64,000 bases of DNA from positions 4,441,001 through 4,505,000 of the forward strand of contig JBAJFG010000172.1 of NCBI GenBank assembly GCA_037903475.1, in the 5' to 3' direction. The translations under genes were made by a program, and so were the position numbers. This stretch comes from Ancylostoma caninum (Eukaryota > Nematoda > Chromadorea > Rhabditida > Ancylostomatidae). The notes under the pieces are model-generated. The model did no database searches. It saw nothing but the letters and a program-made list of their open reading frames with translations, and had not been told where the DNA came from. Shown in pieces: positions 25,881 to 38,284 of this stretch (its first letter is position 1; the number at the start of each line of letters is the position of its first letter).

Positions 25881-28800
25881 TGTTTTTAGTGCAAATGTTT
25901 GTATAGTTCAGAGTTACTTTAAGAACAGCTGCAGGACATTGAACAAATATTTTCTTCCAAAAATAACAAAATTTCTAAGGATAAAAAAAACGTCAAATCA
26001 GGAAGTTAAACTAGTGAATAACGGATTGGAAACCGATTCGAACATTCGAAAATTTGAGAAGGAAGAACCTTACAATCTGTTTTACTCTTTCAAGAAAGAT
26101 GCATTGATGATATCTCATGATATCATTAATGATTTCTCTGATTTATTCCATCATTCGAATTTTCTACTCAATCAAAATTAAAAATTCATATTCAAACATA
26201 TCTAATACGATCTAACATTAATGTAATATGTTCCCAACTACGTAAAACTCTATCCTACTTACTTGAAAATGGAGGAGTAAGCATGAGGTTATGTGGAAGT
26301 ACCCCGGAAAACAGGTAATCGCAACATTTTGCCAGCCGAATTACAGCTGGAGAGCAGATTTAGGCCGTATGCTGATGCCAAGGGCAGATGACGAACTGAT
26401 CTGCCCTTTACGCTTGCTTTTCATGGCAAATGCCGTCGCAGAATTCGCCTAGCCACCCTTTTTCCTAGCACACAAAAAGAAAACCGGGAAATTGGACGCA
26501 GTAACGCAGAAATACACGCACATCCGTCAAAATCCGCACGCATTCTTGCGTCAATTTCGTGCTCCTCCGCATCCACGAATGAATGGAATGCTTGGAAAAA
26601 AAGGGAGAGTGAAGGGCTGGGTAAGACACTCGATCTAACATTTGTATAATTCAGAAAATAATTAGGAATTAATTTTACAAATTTATACCAAATACGGAGT
26701 ATTAATAGCTAGTCACTGGACATTTTAAAACATGTGAACATATATTACTGGTTAAGGAGTTGAGGCATTCTGCCAAAATTCCTAGGCGAGTGGACGTATC
26801 TGTGATATTACAGTTCAAAAAATAAAGGCATGAAATTTAGAAAAAAAAACAAAAAAAAACGGAAGACCAGGGTTGTGCATACACCTCTCGACATCAATCA
26901 CAAGATTATTAATTAGTTAATTATTAGTTATTAACTATTGATTTAATTATTTAATTTAATTATTATTATTTTATTCGTTTATTTCATTTACTTTACTTAA
27001 CACTTACCAATTATTTATTTATTTTCGTGATTGACGTGGCCTGTTGTGCAAATAACTCTAACAAAGCCTAAATCTGATAGCAACTGTAAATGTACATATA
27101 ACAGATTCGAGTGAACTGGACCCGCTCGCCGCGTCGCGTCATGTGCTCTCTGACTGTCTGCGCCTCCGCACATTCGATTGACAGCACCGTTTTCATTCTC
27201 AGTCCTGAAGGCTCCCACTTTCCAGAAACTTGCACATTTCAATAAATTCATTTCAATTCGAGTATTTCCACAATTTGCCTCCTTATCCAAACTACCCAAT
27301 AAGTATCCATGGGCAAGCAACTCTCCCTCAGCTCAGCAGACCCTTGGCTATCCACGATCGGAGAGATGTGCGGCAAAATGAGGTGATTGAAGTTTAAACC
27401 ACACACACTCGCCAGTCACATAAACATCGCCCAACGGCCTTCTGATTTATCACCTCGGCATTTTGATTGAGTCCGCCGAACTCATGCCCCGAGACGTTCG
27501 CCAAAAGCCCAGTTGAACGTGGAAAAAGTGGAAATGCAGGTGGGAACAAAGGATCTGGGAGAGATATGTCGATGGCTTACCATGCACTTTATAGCGATGA
27601 TCAAGAAAAGGTGAAAAAGTTGCACGGAAGCAATTTGCCTCCAGATGTTTCTAGCAGTTACTGGTTTAAACATAACCAATAGCTGCAAGCTAACACAGAC
27701 GAATTGAAACTAACGGAACTATTAGAAGTAGCTAGCTTCAAAATCCAAAATCCCATCTAAATTCAGTGGGTGGTAGGGCTCCTATTCGACCAAATCTATG
27801 GAAATACTCCAAGCTAGGGGAGTCGCAAGGAAGAGCTGGCCACTGCCTGCACAAAATTGCAAATTGGAGAGCAATTATCTTTTCACTTTTCTTTTTCGGC
27901 CATTGAAAGCTGCAGCTCTTGCGCCTTTCCCAGCAAAACTGAAAGAAGGTCATTAAAACAATAATACCACGGATAACTAGAATTTTTCAACATTTTCTTG
28001 ATTCAGGGGGAAAACCTCGGTGAGCGCTCACAGTCAGACTTAATCCATAAATTTTATTGGTAAAACACCTCAGGTCTTCACTTTTACACGCAAGGGACCA
28101 AAGGGTGGTGAAGTGGCGGAAATGGTTGTTTAAAATCATTATATCATGAATGAGCTATCATGGATTTTGTTCGGCACTTTTCCCTTTTATCTGTCTTGAA
28201 ATGCTAAAAAAATATTGCTGACCACCACAGGTGTGGGTCATGATGATGTGAAATGCGGTGGGCCATTTTGTTGTGATTGGTTCGAGTGGCGGTAAGATGT
28301 ACGCCGCGACGCGACAGCGCCGCGCCACACGCATACTCTTTTCAAGTTCAGGTTCTTTCTTCAAATGGGACGCACTAAATGACATCGGTGGCCACCTTTT
28401 CACAGTTTGTGGGTTCCGATTACACTCATACATCCCACTCCAGGTTAGAAAAGTTGTCCAAATCCACGCCGAACTGCTTGTACCCTAGAAGGCTGCAGTC
28501 GTGATACGAACATGAATCAACCAATCACAGATCAGCAGCGTGCCTCTTGTCACGCGGGCGATTGGTTGCCTGTGCAAACGGCCCAATCACGGAAACATGA
28601 CCCGCCCATTTTAACTTGTCGAGACCCATATCCGATCACAAACATCAACGTTATTTTGCATGATATTGCCATTTTTTTAAGAAAATAGGAATTCTTCCTA
28701 ATTAGTACAGGATTCCCAGTAGTGCTAGAAAACACCACTGTGGTACAAAATTAAAGCAAAATCCATGGTTAGCAAATATATCAAAAAGCAAGTACCCATA

Positions 28801-30234
28801 GAATCCTCCTCTCTCCTCCCCACGTTCACTGCCGTTCAGATTCCCGAGAAAAATTGAGATTTTGGGAGAGCAAGGTCAAGATGCGGATTTTTTTATCAAT
28901 TTAATTAAAATTTGAATAATTTAGGGTACATAATACAATACAGACGTATATAAGCAGCCTATCTCACTATAGCTAAGAGACCTGGATCTATCAAAATCCC
29001 GAAATCTGGGGAAATATTGGTAAGAGCGCAACTACATATTAGTTTGATGAAAAGAATTTATATATTCTTCCATATTCCTTATCTGTTTTCCGTACAGTGG
29101 AAGAAACGAAACGGAAAATAGGTATTTTGATATTGGTTTTTTCTTATTAAGGGTGAATGCCATGCTAATGGAACTCCTTCAACACCTAATAGTCATCGAA
29201 GCTCGAGAAGAAGTTGATGATGATGAAATGATAATATAATTCAGGTAGAGGAATACTTCCGCAGTCACGGACACCCACAAATCCTCATGTTTTCACAGAA
29301 GAGCCTTCTTGTGAGTAGTTCTTAGAGCATCATGAGGTCGTTACAGATTGCCACTTGCAACGCTAATTCTTTCAAATTGCCTGGCAAAATGAGCAATTGC
29401 AGGAAGTGGAGAAAGGCAGAGCAAGTCACGAGGAAAAAGAAGAGGAAGAAGAAGAGGAATAGCTATAGAGCACAAAGATGCAATGAATCTCCCATTATCT
29501 CACGGAAGATCTTGGAAAAAGGGGGCAAGACGGAAAAGTGGACGCGTCAAGTATCACGACGTAAATTTCGAGGAGAAAAAAAAATGGAAATATACTGATA
29601 AAAACCGTGCAATGGCACGATTGCAAATGGGATCTCGCACTAATAAGCATTTGTCATAAAGGATATCCCATGCAATATAACAAACAACGGCTATTAGCGC
29701 CAGACAATGGATAGTTACCGGGCATTTGCAATGACACCAGAATGATCAGCAATATTTCATGAAAACATCAGCAAAACATTCGAAATGATGACTTACTGGC
29801 TTTGTAGTCGAGAAAATAGTCGTTGTACGCATCCTCGTCGGCCATTCTGCAATGACTCAATCAATACCTATCAACAGCATGCAGGTTTGTCGAAATTTGG
29901 AGAGGAGAACCAGTTTTCATTGAAACTGCCTTGACCATGAGACGGCAAAAAAAAATTGAGATGCAAAGGATAGTGCGACAGATTCTCTAAGGCGTAACCA
30001 GCCAAATAGACCAGTCAAATACAACTGGAATCAGGAAATCGCTGGTTTGTATGGAAACGTTGCATGTTTTTTTTAACTTAACAAAATTTCTATTCAGAAA
30101 AGAATGAGAACTGCTCCTGCACCAGAAATTTTCCAGAAAAAAATGGAGGGAGAAAATAAGGAGGACAGTTGAGCAATTTAAAATGATTTCCAAGGAATAA
30201 ATAACACTGAATATAGGATACGGCACATACAGTG

Positions 30235-30494
30235 AGCGTCAATGGCGGTGCACTTTTTGCGGCCTCGAAAAGCACGCAGCGCGACCGCGCCGCTCGCGAT
30301 GGAATCCCGTTCAGAACAACAAACTATAGGATTTTCTTGATAGTTAGTTAGTTTTCTTGATAGTTAAGGTCAAGCATGGTGAACGAATAGCAAGAAAACC
30401 CTGATTTTCCACTGCGGCGATGATTCCATCGTGAGCGTCGCGGTTGCGCGGCGTGCTTTTCGAGGCCGCTAAAAAATCACCTACCATTGACGCC
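30235..30494. mobile_element. GC-ended foldback element, GGCGTCAATG family
   Basis: Left end GAGCGTCAATGGCGGTGCAC, right end (reverse complement) GGCGTCAATGGTAGGTGATT, each followed by GCGGCCTCGAAAAGCACGC-type arms. The centre TTGATAGTTAGTTAGTTTTC matches that of 21833-22080. Non-coding. Confidence 0.75.
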
Positions 30495-30499
30495 TACTG

Positions 30500-32251
30500 C
30501 ATGTACAGTAGAATGTCTTCTAAAAATGGGGAAACCTAAAAAGTATTACATGCTTAAAGGTAGCATTTCTACCAAATACTCCAATTTTGTAAAGGAACAA
30601 AGAGAAGAGGCATTATTTCACGTTTCTTCCAAAATCCCTCCCCCCTTCAGAAAAAATCCTTTTATTGACTTTGACGATGGCGTTATTTTACCTCGAAAAT
30701 CACACCCATTTTGTCCGTAAAGTCATTTCCTGTGAAATTACGGTGGGTATACGGTCTGCACCCTATCTATGAAAATCTTCACAAGAGATATGATTTTTCA
30801 CTGAAAGAAATTTCAATTCTGGTTAGAAATTGGCAAAGAGATGCGAAATTACGTTGAAAATCACGATCAGCACTGTTAACTACAATGTTTAGACTTCTTA
30901 TAGACTCCGTAAAATACCGTATGCCTACCATAACTTTGAAAACCAGGATCACGTGTAAAATATGTATGATTATCGTAATTAGTGCGTGAAATAATCCACC
31001 AAACGACTTCTGGCAGAAGAACACCCTGGGTCTTCGGGGGAGAGGAGGCCCAGTAGTGCCAGGGAAGCAAGACAAAAAAGAGAAAAAAAAGAAAGGAGCA
31101 GAGAAAAAGCACAAGAAAGAGACAAGAGCGCACTTTATGTATATCACAATGGAATGGAATGGCGTTTGATTGAGAAAAAAGCCATTTTTTCTCTTGCAAA
31201 CAAAGGAATCACAGTGAGGCATAGAGAATAGCAAGGATGCAGTGAGGGATTGAATTGTGACTTGTCCAACATAGCAAAACTCCCCCCCCCCCCCACCGCC
31301 CTCACCCCAAGTTATTGCAAAAACACACTCAAGCCAACAATCCAGCTACATTTATGCAAAATTAAAGACATCTTCTGGACGTAGAGAGGTTTTGGTGGAT
31401 TGGGCTAAAGTGTTCATGTGATACATAAATAAATAAATAAATTTTTGACAGAATAATAAATCCCACTGGTCAAATTGGACATGCCAACATCCAACCTCGG
31501 TCTAGTAGACGCCAAAAGCTCTACATCTGGGAAAACTTCGTGTAGTAATGTAAGAAGAACCGTAAATTGGACGGCAGCAACAAATAGCAGATGTTAATTC
31601 TAGCAGAGCTGCAACAAATCGTCTTTATGTTGCTATAATTTTCGTTTGGGTTTGAAAGCCACTGCGGGTCCTGTCAGCTGTGGCCATCCAGAGATTTGAT
31701 GCCGCAGTAAACGGGAGAAGAATAGGTGCGCTTGTGCTCTGACTTCTACGATTTCGTTACGGTTGTGACCCGCGCCTGGAATTTGGGCCAGGGTTAAGAT
31801 TGTAGGACACAAATTTGGATATCAGCTTGTTCAACATGGCAAAACTGACTTATATGTAGTCTGCCCAAAAAAAACTTACAGATACCTACTTAAAACCGTT
31901 CAAATAATGGTGCGAAAGGTTGAGTAAAGACAAATTTTTAGGCGAAAGTTGACTTGAAATTATTCAACTATTAGTTTTTTTACTATAGTGTTCCTGGCAG
32001 AATGAAGCTGTGAGGCCAAATTTAAAATTGTCCGTGTCGGACAAATCTAGATCCAGCTCAAATCCCAAAGATCAAATCAACCACTATAGACTACAGGTGA
32101 GGCGTGCATGTTGCCGAGGAAATGTCCAAACATAATCTCGTATAAAATTTTTCCTCGAAACTGCGAAAGAAATTACATGTTTAATAATCTCCAGCAAATT
32201 TTAGCCCTAGTTATCCACAAGGCGGACAAACGTCCGCATTTATTTGTTTGT

Positions 32252-32282
<31 letters not shown>

Positions 32283-32520
32283 CTTGAGCAGTCACAGACG
32301 GGAAAAAACGAACACTGGAAGTTTACTGAGGAAAATCGGAAAACAAACGCAAAACTACCATCTTCCATCTGTAACCTAGCAGCCAATGGGTAAATTTTTT
32401 TTCTTTTCCAAAAAAAAGTCAGTTTTACCGCATACGGACATGAGTGGCCTAAAAGGGAAAGAAATTAGTTTTTCAAAGAAGCACATCCAGTTTTCGAAAG
32501 TAAAAAGAAACAAAAAGGTA
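30500..32520. other. no supported gene
   Basis: AT- and poly-purine/pyrimidine-rich sequence with a C run near 31282, TAAATAAATAAATAAAT at 31424-31442 and (TTTA)n at 32246-32283. Overlapping minus-strand frames at 30779-31234 are Phe/Ser/Leu-rich products of a T-rich strand and are not called. Confidence 0.4.
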
Positions 32521-32529
32521 ATCCTCTAT

Positions 32530-35500
32530 AAATTTATTTATTTATTTATTTATTTATATGCACGCTACGGTGCGCCAAGCCAAGTGCAGATAAAAAAGTA
32601 ATTTAGGAAGCAGAGAATGACAGCTCAATTCAAACAAAAAAAAAGCTCAAACGTAGCATTAAATGAGGTGGAAATCATACGAGGAGAACAAAGGTTGTGA
32701 GCACCAACATCAGAACTAACTAATAAATGTAGTAATGAATCGAAAAACTTAAAAGGAACACGAAATGAAAAAAAAATCCTCACAAACCTAACAGAGAGAA
32801 GATACTGCATCAGAGATCATCAGGCAGGTTGTGTTTAGTCAACGGCTCAAAGAAGGAGTGATGGAACCATTTTTCCGGGCGGGTGGTGGCTTGTCGTGGA
32901 TAAAAACGGCGCCTAGCTGTACCATTCCGATGGAGAAGGTGTGGTAAGACAGTTCTTCCAAGCAAGCCAGCACGGTGAAAGCAAGGGAGGAAGATCAAGT
33001 GAGTGACGTTAGGGAGACCGCCACTTCCCACGAGTAAAGACATGCATGGGAAATCCGACACCAGATTTTCGGATGTTAGGTATTCCCTAGCCCTAACAAT
33101 CCGATGTCAGACTCACTTATTGAAGCCGTGCGGCTGTGGAAGAAACCAGCTCAGTATAGCACAAGGATGGAATGGCGAAACTCAAGAAAAAAACTGTCAG
33201 AAAGGCGCGGATTGGTCGAAATCGACAAACTGTGCCTAATTCCCGAGAAATGGTAATCACCCAAACCTAAGGCAAACGTAATTTTTGCCCGAACGATCTT
33301 TATGCAGATAAAACTCTAGCGGACTAAAATAAAGAGGAAAAGAACAGAATAAAATAGGCAAAACAAGTTAAATAGGCAGGCTGGAAATGATCCTGACATA
33401 AAGGATAAATTGGCGTAGGAGGGCAACGGCGAAACGAGAGCGTCATGCTATCAGCAGCGAGAAGGCGAACTGAAAAGAATCAGGATTCACTGATGCCAAG
33501 AACTCCTAATAAGTTAATTTTTCTTAGTCTATTCCGAAAAGCCGAAGGGGACGGTGAACTGAGAACATCATTCGGTAATAGTTGTAGCCACCTTGCACCA
33601 CGCAAAAATAAAGTAGAAAATACCCTGGAATTAAATCTAGAGTTAACTTTTCTGTAGTCCAATGAAAACCCACCTGTTCGACCGCTGCACGGTCTGAAAA
33701 CCCAGTATCTACTAGGCTTGAGTTTACAGTCCATGCGCAAAACCTTGAAACAAAAGACTAGGTCGTTAAATATGCGCCGATACAATAGGCTCTTCAATTT
33801 GAAGGTGTTGAGTCGCTGGTAGTAGCAGGGAATCAAGTGAGAACGGTAAGAGATGGCTGAACATCGATACAAGAGCATCCTAGTAAAGCATTGCTGCACT
33901 CTTTCCAAGGCTTTTTGTAGCCTGATCTTAGATGGGCTCCAAACTTGTGAACCATATTCAAGAATCGGACGAACATATGATTTGTATAGCTTCAGCATTA
34001 AAGATACATCATTGGAACGCACATTTCGGAATATCATGAAAAGAACACTAAACGACTTTTTAATAATATCGCTGATATGTGCATCAAAAGAAAGATCTGA
34101 CTTGAAAAGAATACCAAGGTCCTTAACTTCATTGCACGTTTTAAGAGTTATGTCAGCAAATTTATAGTCTACATGGGTACCCCTGCCTATGTGGAAAACC
34201 ACTGTTTTAGAGAGATTGACGGGTATCTCAAAAAGGTGAGCCCACTCCATCATGTTAGTTATAGACATCGAAAGCGCGTCGTGGATTACTGAGCAGTTCA
34301 GAGAATTGTATGATGCGTACACTTTTATATCATCAGCATACATACGGATATTGACAGACGGATGTGTCCGTAGTTTAACAGGGAGATCGTAGGTGTAGGC
34401 AAGAAACAAGAGGGGAGAGAGGACACCCCCCTGCGGGACGCCGCTCTCACAGCGATACCTCTCGGAAAAGGCATTACCAACCCTAACACACATAAATCTG
34501 TCGCTGAGATATGAACGAACCCACTCTACTAAATTATTTTTAACACCAAGCTGCTGGAGTTTCTGGAGGAGCTTGCTGTGACTAACTCTATCAAAAGCCT
34601 TTGATAGATCGAAGTAAATGACATCAGTGGAACATCCCTCATTAAGAGCCGTGGACCAGTCATGTAAACAATCGACAAGTTGAGTACAAGTCGAGGCACC
34701 AGAGGTAAAACCATGTTGTTCCACAGGTATCAGGTTGGATCTGTTGAGGTGACGCACCAGCTTTTCACGTACTAATCTCTCAAGGACTTTTACCGGTGTC
34801 GGGTTGATACTTATTGGTCTAAAATTCGAGACATGTTCAGGATTAGCAACTTTAGGGATGGCGGTAACAATGGCTTCCTTCCATAAGCATGGCACTTCCA
34901 TTGATGTAAGGGAAATGCTGAACAAAATTGACAAAGGCTTGCACAAGGAACCTGCGCATTTCTTGTACACAATTTGTGGGATACCATCAAAAGGAATGAA
35001 GGTAGAAGGCTTGAGGCGCTTAAGCTGCTTATAGACATCAGCTGGGGAGATTAGTAGTTCGGAGTTATCCCAGAAGCTACTAGCTACAGCAGGTGGCTCG
35101 CTATCCTCATTTGTACTTTTCAGGAAGACGCTTGCGAAATACTCTGCTAAGGCATCAGCTTTTTGGTCATCGCGTGTGAGAAAGGAACCATTCTCCTGGC
35201 GTAATACTGGAATTCCATTAGTGCCACTTAATTTGCGTCGAATGTAGGAGAAGAGGTGGTATGTGTCAGAATTTCTCATATGACGACGTTCAAGGTTCGC
35301 ATGGAACTTCCTGAGATGGTGCTCCAGCTGCAGAGAAACATTTTTGTATAACGGATCTCTCAGTGGATAGAGAGATGTGCGGAAAATTCTGTATCTCTGA
35401 GACATAAGGTTGGCTATGTGCTTTGGGTAGCGAATAACCTGCTGTCGTGGTAGAGTAAGAGGTACATACTTGCTTAGACCATTGTAGAGAATGGAGCAAA

Positions 35501-36000
35501 ATTTTCTATAGGCATCGTCGACAGAAAGATAGTTTTGGAATACTTCCCACCAACTGACTGAAGATAAATAGTGCGAAAGTGCAGTGAAATTGGCTTTGCG
35601 GAAGTTTGGTAGAGGAACAGTCATAGGAGAAGTAAGAGTAGCACATAGTGAAAAGCACACGATGTTGTGATCAGATGACGCTAGAGGAGCGATCACAGTT
35701 ACGTCTTCTAATATAGGCTCAGAAGTGAGCACGATGTCAAGGGTAGAAAGACCACGTGTAGGGGTGTAGACGTGTTGAGATAAGGCGCAGCATTCAAAAA
35801 AGTCCAAGAACTTAAGAGAAATCGCGTTATTCGGGACCCTACTTGTTGCCGTCCAAACAATATCAAGGTGAAGAAAAAGAGGAATGTTCACAGAAATGGA
35901 AAGGAAATAGCATTGAAGGATCTATCAACTTGGAAGTACAGGGAAGAAGCTGCTCCAAAACATGCGCATTCCACCAATGCCCTAGTAAACTCCGAGGATA
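32530..36000 (-). mobile_element. CR1/Jockey-group LINE, 5'-truncated
   Basis: Non-LTR retrotransposon read on the minus strand. From 5' to 3' it has part of an endonuclease domain, the full reverse transcriptase frame (33480-35891), about 900 bases of 3' sequence, and a (TAAA)n tail at 32532-32556. The tail is immediately preceded by a small hairpin, GCACCGTAGCGTGC. A hairpin plus microsatellite tail is typical of CR1/L2-type elements. No target-site duplication could be delimited, so both ends are approximate. The tail structure recurs at 43012-43052 (plus) and 46799-46880 (minus), which suggests that several insertions used the same machinery. Confidence 0.85.
33480..35891 (-). CDS. LINE ORF2: endonuclease remnant plus reverse transcriptase
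   Basis: Continuous frame of 803 codons, opening as GTG; the nearest in-frame stop upstream lies about 40 bases beyond. Residues about 45-75 hold the C-terminal half of an exonuclease-endonuclease-phosphatase domain (PTRGLSTLDIVLTSEP and SSDHN). The reverse transcriptase follows with FRPISINPTPVKVLERLV, FDLSKAFDRVSHSKLL (about 428), GVPQGGVLSPLLF (about 485) and the catalytic MYADDIKVYA (about 516). After that come the thumb and a C-terminal region with RPILEYGSQVW. The order and motifs fit CR1/L2/Jockey-type LINEs. The N-terminal endonuclease half, including the usual GDFN-type catalytic stretch, is absent from the frame, so this copy could not nick DNA by itself. The lack of stops or frameshifts in the transcriptase suggests a fairly young insertion. 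Confidence 0.93.
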   Translation of the reverse strand: MNIPLFLHLDIVWTATSRVPNNAISLKFLDFFECCALSQHVYTPTRGLSTLDIVLTSEPILEDVTVIAPLASSDHNIVCFSLCATLTSPMTVPLPNFRKANFTALSHYLSSVSWWEVFQNYLSVDDAYRKFCSILYNGLSKYVPLTLPRQQVIRYPKHIANLMSQRYRIFRTSLYPLRDPLYKNVSLQLEHHLRKFHANLERRHMRNSDTYHLFSYIRRKLSGTNGIPVLRQENGSFLTRDDQKADALAEYFASVFLKSTNEDSEPPAVASSFWDNSELLISPADVYKQLKRLKPSTFIPFDGIPQIVYKKCAGSLCKPLSILFSISLTSMEVPCLWKEAIVTAIPKVANPEHVSNFRPISINPTPVKVLERLVREKLVRHLNRSNLIPVEQHGFTSGASTCTQLVDCLHDWSTALNEGCSTDVIYFDLSKAFDRVSHSKLLQKLQQLGVKNNLVEWVRSYLSDRFMCVRVGNAFSERYRCESGVPQGGVLSPLLFLAYTYDLPVKLRTHPSVNIRMYADDIKVYASYNSLNCSVIHDALSMSITNMMEWAHLFEIPVNLSKTVVFHIGRGTHVDYKFADITLKTCNEVKDLGILFKSDLSFDAHISDIIKKSFSVLFMIFRNVRSNDVSLMLKLYKSYVRPILEYGSQVWSPSKIRLQKALERVQQCFTRMLLYRCSAISYRSHLIPCYYQRLNTFKLKSLLYRRIFNDLVFCFKVLRMDCKLKPSRYWVFRPCSGRTGGFSLDYRKVNSRFNSRVFSTLFLRGARWLQLLPNDVLSSPSPSAFRNRLRKINLLGVLGISES

Positions 36001-36867
36001 TTCCAATGTAAATTTCATTATAGACATTGGCGTGGCGCTGGCCGGAAAACGGCTGGCCACAGGGCAAGATAAATGACGGCCGGCGAGGCGCCAAACGGCC
36101 AATTTTGCCGTCGCCGAACAAGATGGCAGCCACGAAATCAACTCGTAACGAAATTTTTGCCCGCAAAAAGTTCCGTCGACCCAGAAAAAAGGTCGAACAG
36201 CGAGAAAATTCGTCGATTAGAGGGTTATGGGTTACGGTGGCGGAGTTTTTGTGCAGTCTCCTGATATGGTAATTTGTGGCGAAGAAAAAAAAAGTGCCAA
36301 GTGGTAGGCAAAAAGCGTAGTGGTTATAAGGAAAAACTCGGCAAATAGTTGGGAAAATACTATTTAAAGCCTATTTTTCGAACAAAAATCACAACGAAAA
36401 CCGATAAAAGTGACTTCGAACGTATTGCTATTCCAGGTGCTGCATCCACGAAGCCCATTCCCCCGGCCGGAGGACGCCCGCGGGGCGTGGCTTCCCGGAT
36501 TTTACAATGCTTGCTGTCCAATCTGACGGCACATCAATTAGCAGCTCAACGCGCGTGTGTGTGTACGCGTCGGACGCCAAACGGCGCCTGCAAACTGTTA
36601 CTTTTTGCCCGTCGCTTGGAAGTAACAATAGTAGTAATTGCGTCGAGTAAAAACCAACTGCTGGACAATTGCAGGACGAGTTGTCCATGAAATAGTTGTG
36701 GTTATTTACCATATATAGCAGACGCCGCATGAGAGACTATATTAGACCTATTCAAAATTTTACTGGGCCAGAAGAGGTTTCGCAGGTTCTGCAACAAATT
36801 TGCATTAGATTTGGAGACGCATGGGTTCTGCATGGAGATGCATGAGTTTTGCGTGGATTTGACCATT

Positions 36868-37357
36868 ACTGGTAAAGTCCTCACGCGCAATCGCTGGGAA
36901 ATTTTCGGACGCGCCCAGCATGGGATGCGTGCGCGGCGCGGCCCTCCTGTGGCAGCGGTCCTCAGTCGTTCGTCAGATTTTTGGCCCAGGTGAGTGTTTT
37001 TTCTCCATTTTTCCTTTTTTGATTAAAATTCATCTGAAGGTGCGAGGCCTGTGGCTGACCAATGTCGACCGGGCGGCCCCTCATGCCTCATAAAAACAAT
37101 AAAAACAAGCATTTGAAGCACGCATGGGGAAAACGTGCAGAATATGAGGCATTCGGGGCCGTCCGGTCGATTTCGGTCAGCCATAGGCCTCAAAGCTTTA
37201 GGTAAACTTCAGTTTAGAAAAAATGAAAGAAAAACACTGGGCCAAGAATCTGACGAACGACTGGGGACCGCTGCCACAAGAGGGCCGCGCCGCGCACGCG
37301 CCCCATGCTGGGCGCGCTCGAAAGTTTTCCGCCGATAGCGCGTAAGGACTTTATAGA
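36868..37357. mobile_element. near-complete palindrome / foldback element of about 490 bases
   Basis: The left half starts ACTGGTAAAGTCCTCACGCG and runs through GACGCGCCCAGCATGGGATG, CAGCGGTCCTCAGTCGTTCG, TTTTTGGCCCAG and GAGGCCTGTGGCTGACC. The right half returns the reverse complement of each block in reverse order (GGTCAGCCATAGGCCTC, CTGGGCC, CGAACGACTGGGGACCGCTG, CATGCTGGGCGCG, GCGTAAGGACTTTA). The arms are about 220 bases each with an AT-rich loop near 37100. Non-coding; a non-autonomous foldback DNA transposon. Confidence 0.8.
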
Positions 37358-37399
37358 ACTACTGATTTGAAAAAAAAATTGTTTTGCACAAGCATGCAT

Positions 37400-38280
37400 A
37401 TCATATTCGTGGAACTTGTGACTTTGAATCTCATGTGAAGCATGGTTCTTAGGTCTTTGATTTCAGAGTTGAGTGAAATTCAGGGAAATTTAATTTTCTA
37501 CGGTACGCCTATCATGACATGCAAAATAGCGATTACGGTAAAAAACAGTATCATATACGTATTCACCATATATAATAACGCCATTGTGCCAAGTTTCAGG
37601 AGTTCCTAAGACATATGTACATGCAGAAGTTACTGCAGAAAACAGTTGTCATATCTGAATTCAGCATGTCCAAAAACCCACCTGGGCGAAATCCCAAGAG
37701 GTTCAGAATTCAGAATTTGAAAGCCCCGTTTAAGCCGGGTGGGGGGGGACCACCAGTGGGATCCTTGGTCTCTCATGGCCGCCAAGATGGCACCCATCCG
37801 TGAATGGCTCCGTTTACAAGTTGATCCGTTTGGTTGAGTCAAGGAGTAGGTCAAAGTCTATTTTTTATTCGTCGGGAAAGATTCCGGAATGGATCCAAAC
37901 GTTAAAAAAGCGCTCTTCATAGAGAAACATTTTTTTTTGTTGCGAAATTTACCTGGACATTAGATTTCCCTAAATATTTTCTGCGCTTAGTATTTCAGAA
38001 AAAAATGAAACCATCACTATGAAAGTGAGGTAATTGCTCTCTCGGATGAGAATATGCACAAACTGTTACGAGTAGAGATCTTTTGAAAGTATTAGAACAC
38101 TATTTTGACGCATAGAAAATACAACTAGAATTACAAAGCATTTATTTGTTTACTTATTTGTTTATTTACTTCAATGCATCTAAGGCCATATAAAACAGAT
38201 CTCAATAGAACGAAAAATATAACACAATGAGCAAAAGAACAGGTAACTCTATCAATCGATGCAAAAGTTAATAATGAAAA
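37400..38280. other. no supported gene
   Basis: Ordinary AT-rich sequence with a G run at 37741-37748 and a TTTATTTGTTTAC tract at 38142-38172, which reads as a TAAATAAACAAATAAG tail on the minus strand and may mark an old retrotransposon end. Confidence 0.35.
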
Positions 38281-38284
38281 ACAC

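Larger units (their letters stand above)
22960..30230. other. long region without a supported gene
   Basis: Contains a CT-rich run (23490-23530), a (TTTA)n-rich tract (24965-25065), a pair of related AT-rich segments (25780-25880 and 29050-29150), a possible SINE-like piece read on the minus strand near 24640-24690, and poly-A/T runs. Frames at 22960-23193, 25771-26181 and 28258-28488 are protein-like in places but could not be joined to anything. Nothing else is recognisable. Confidence 0.4.
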
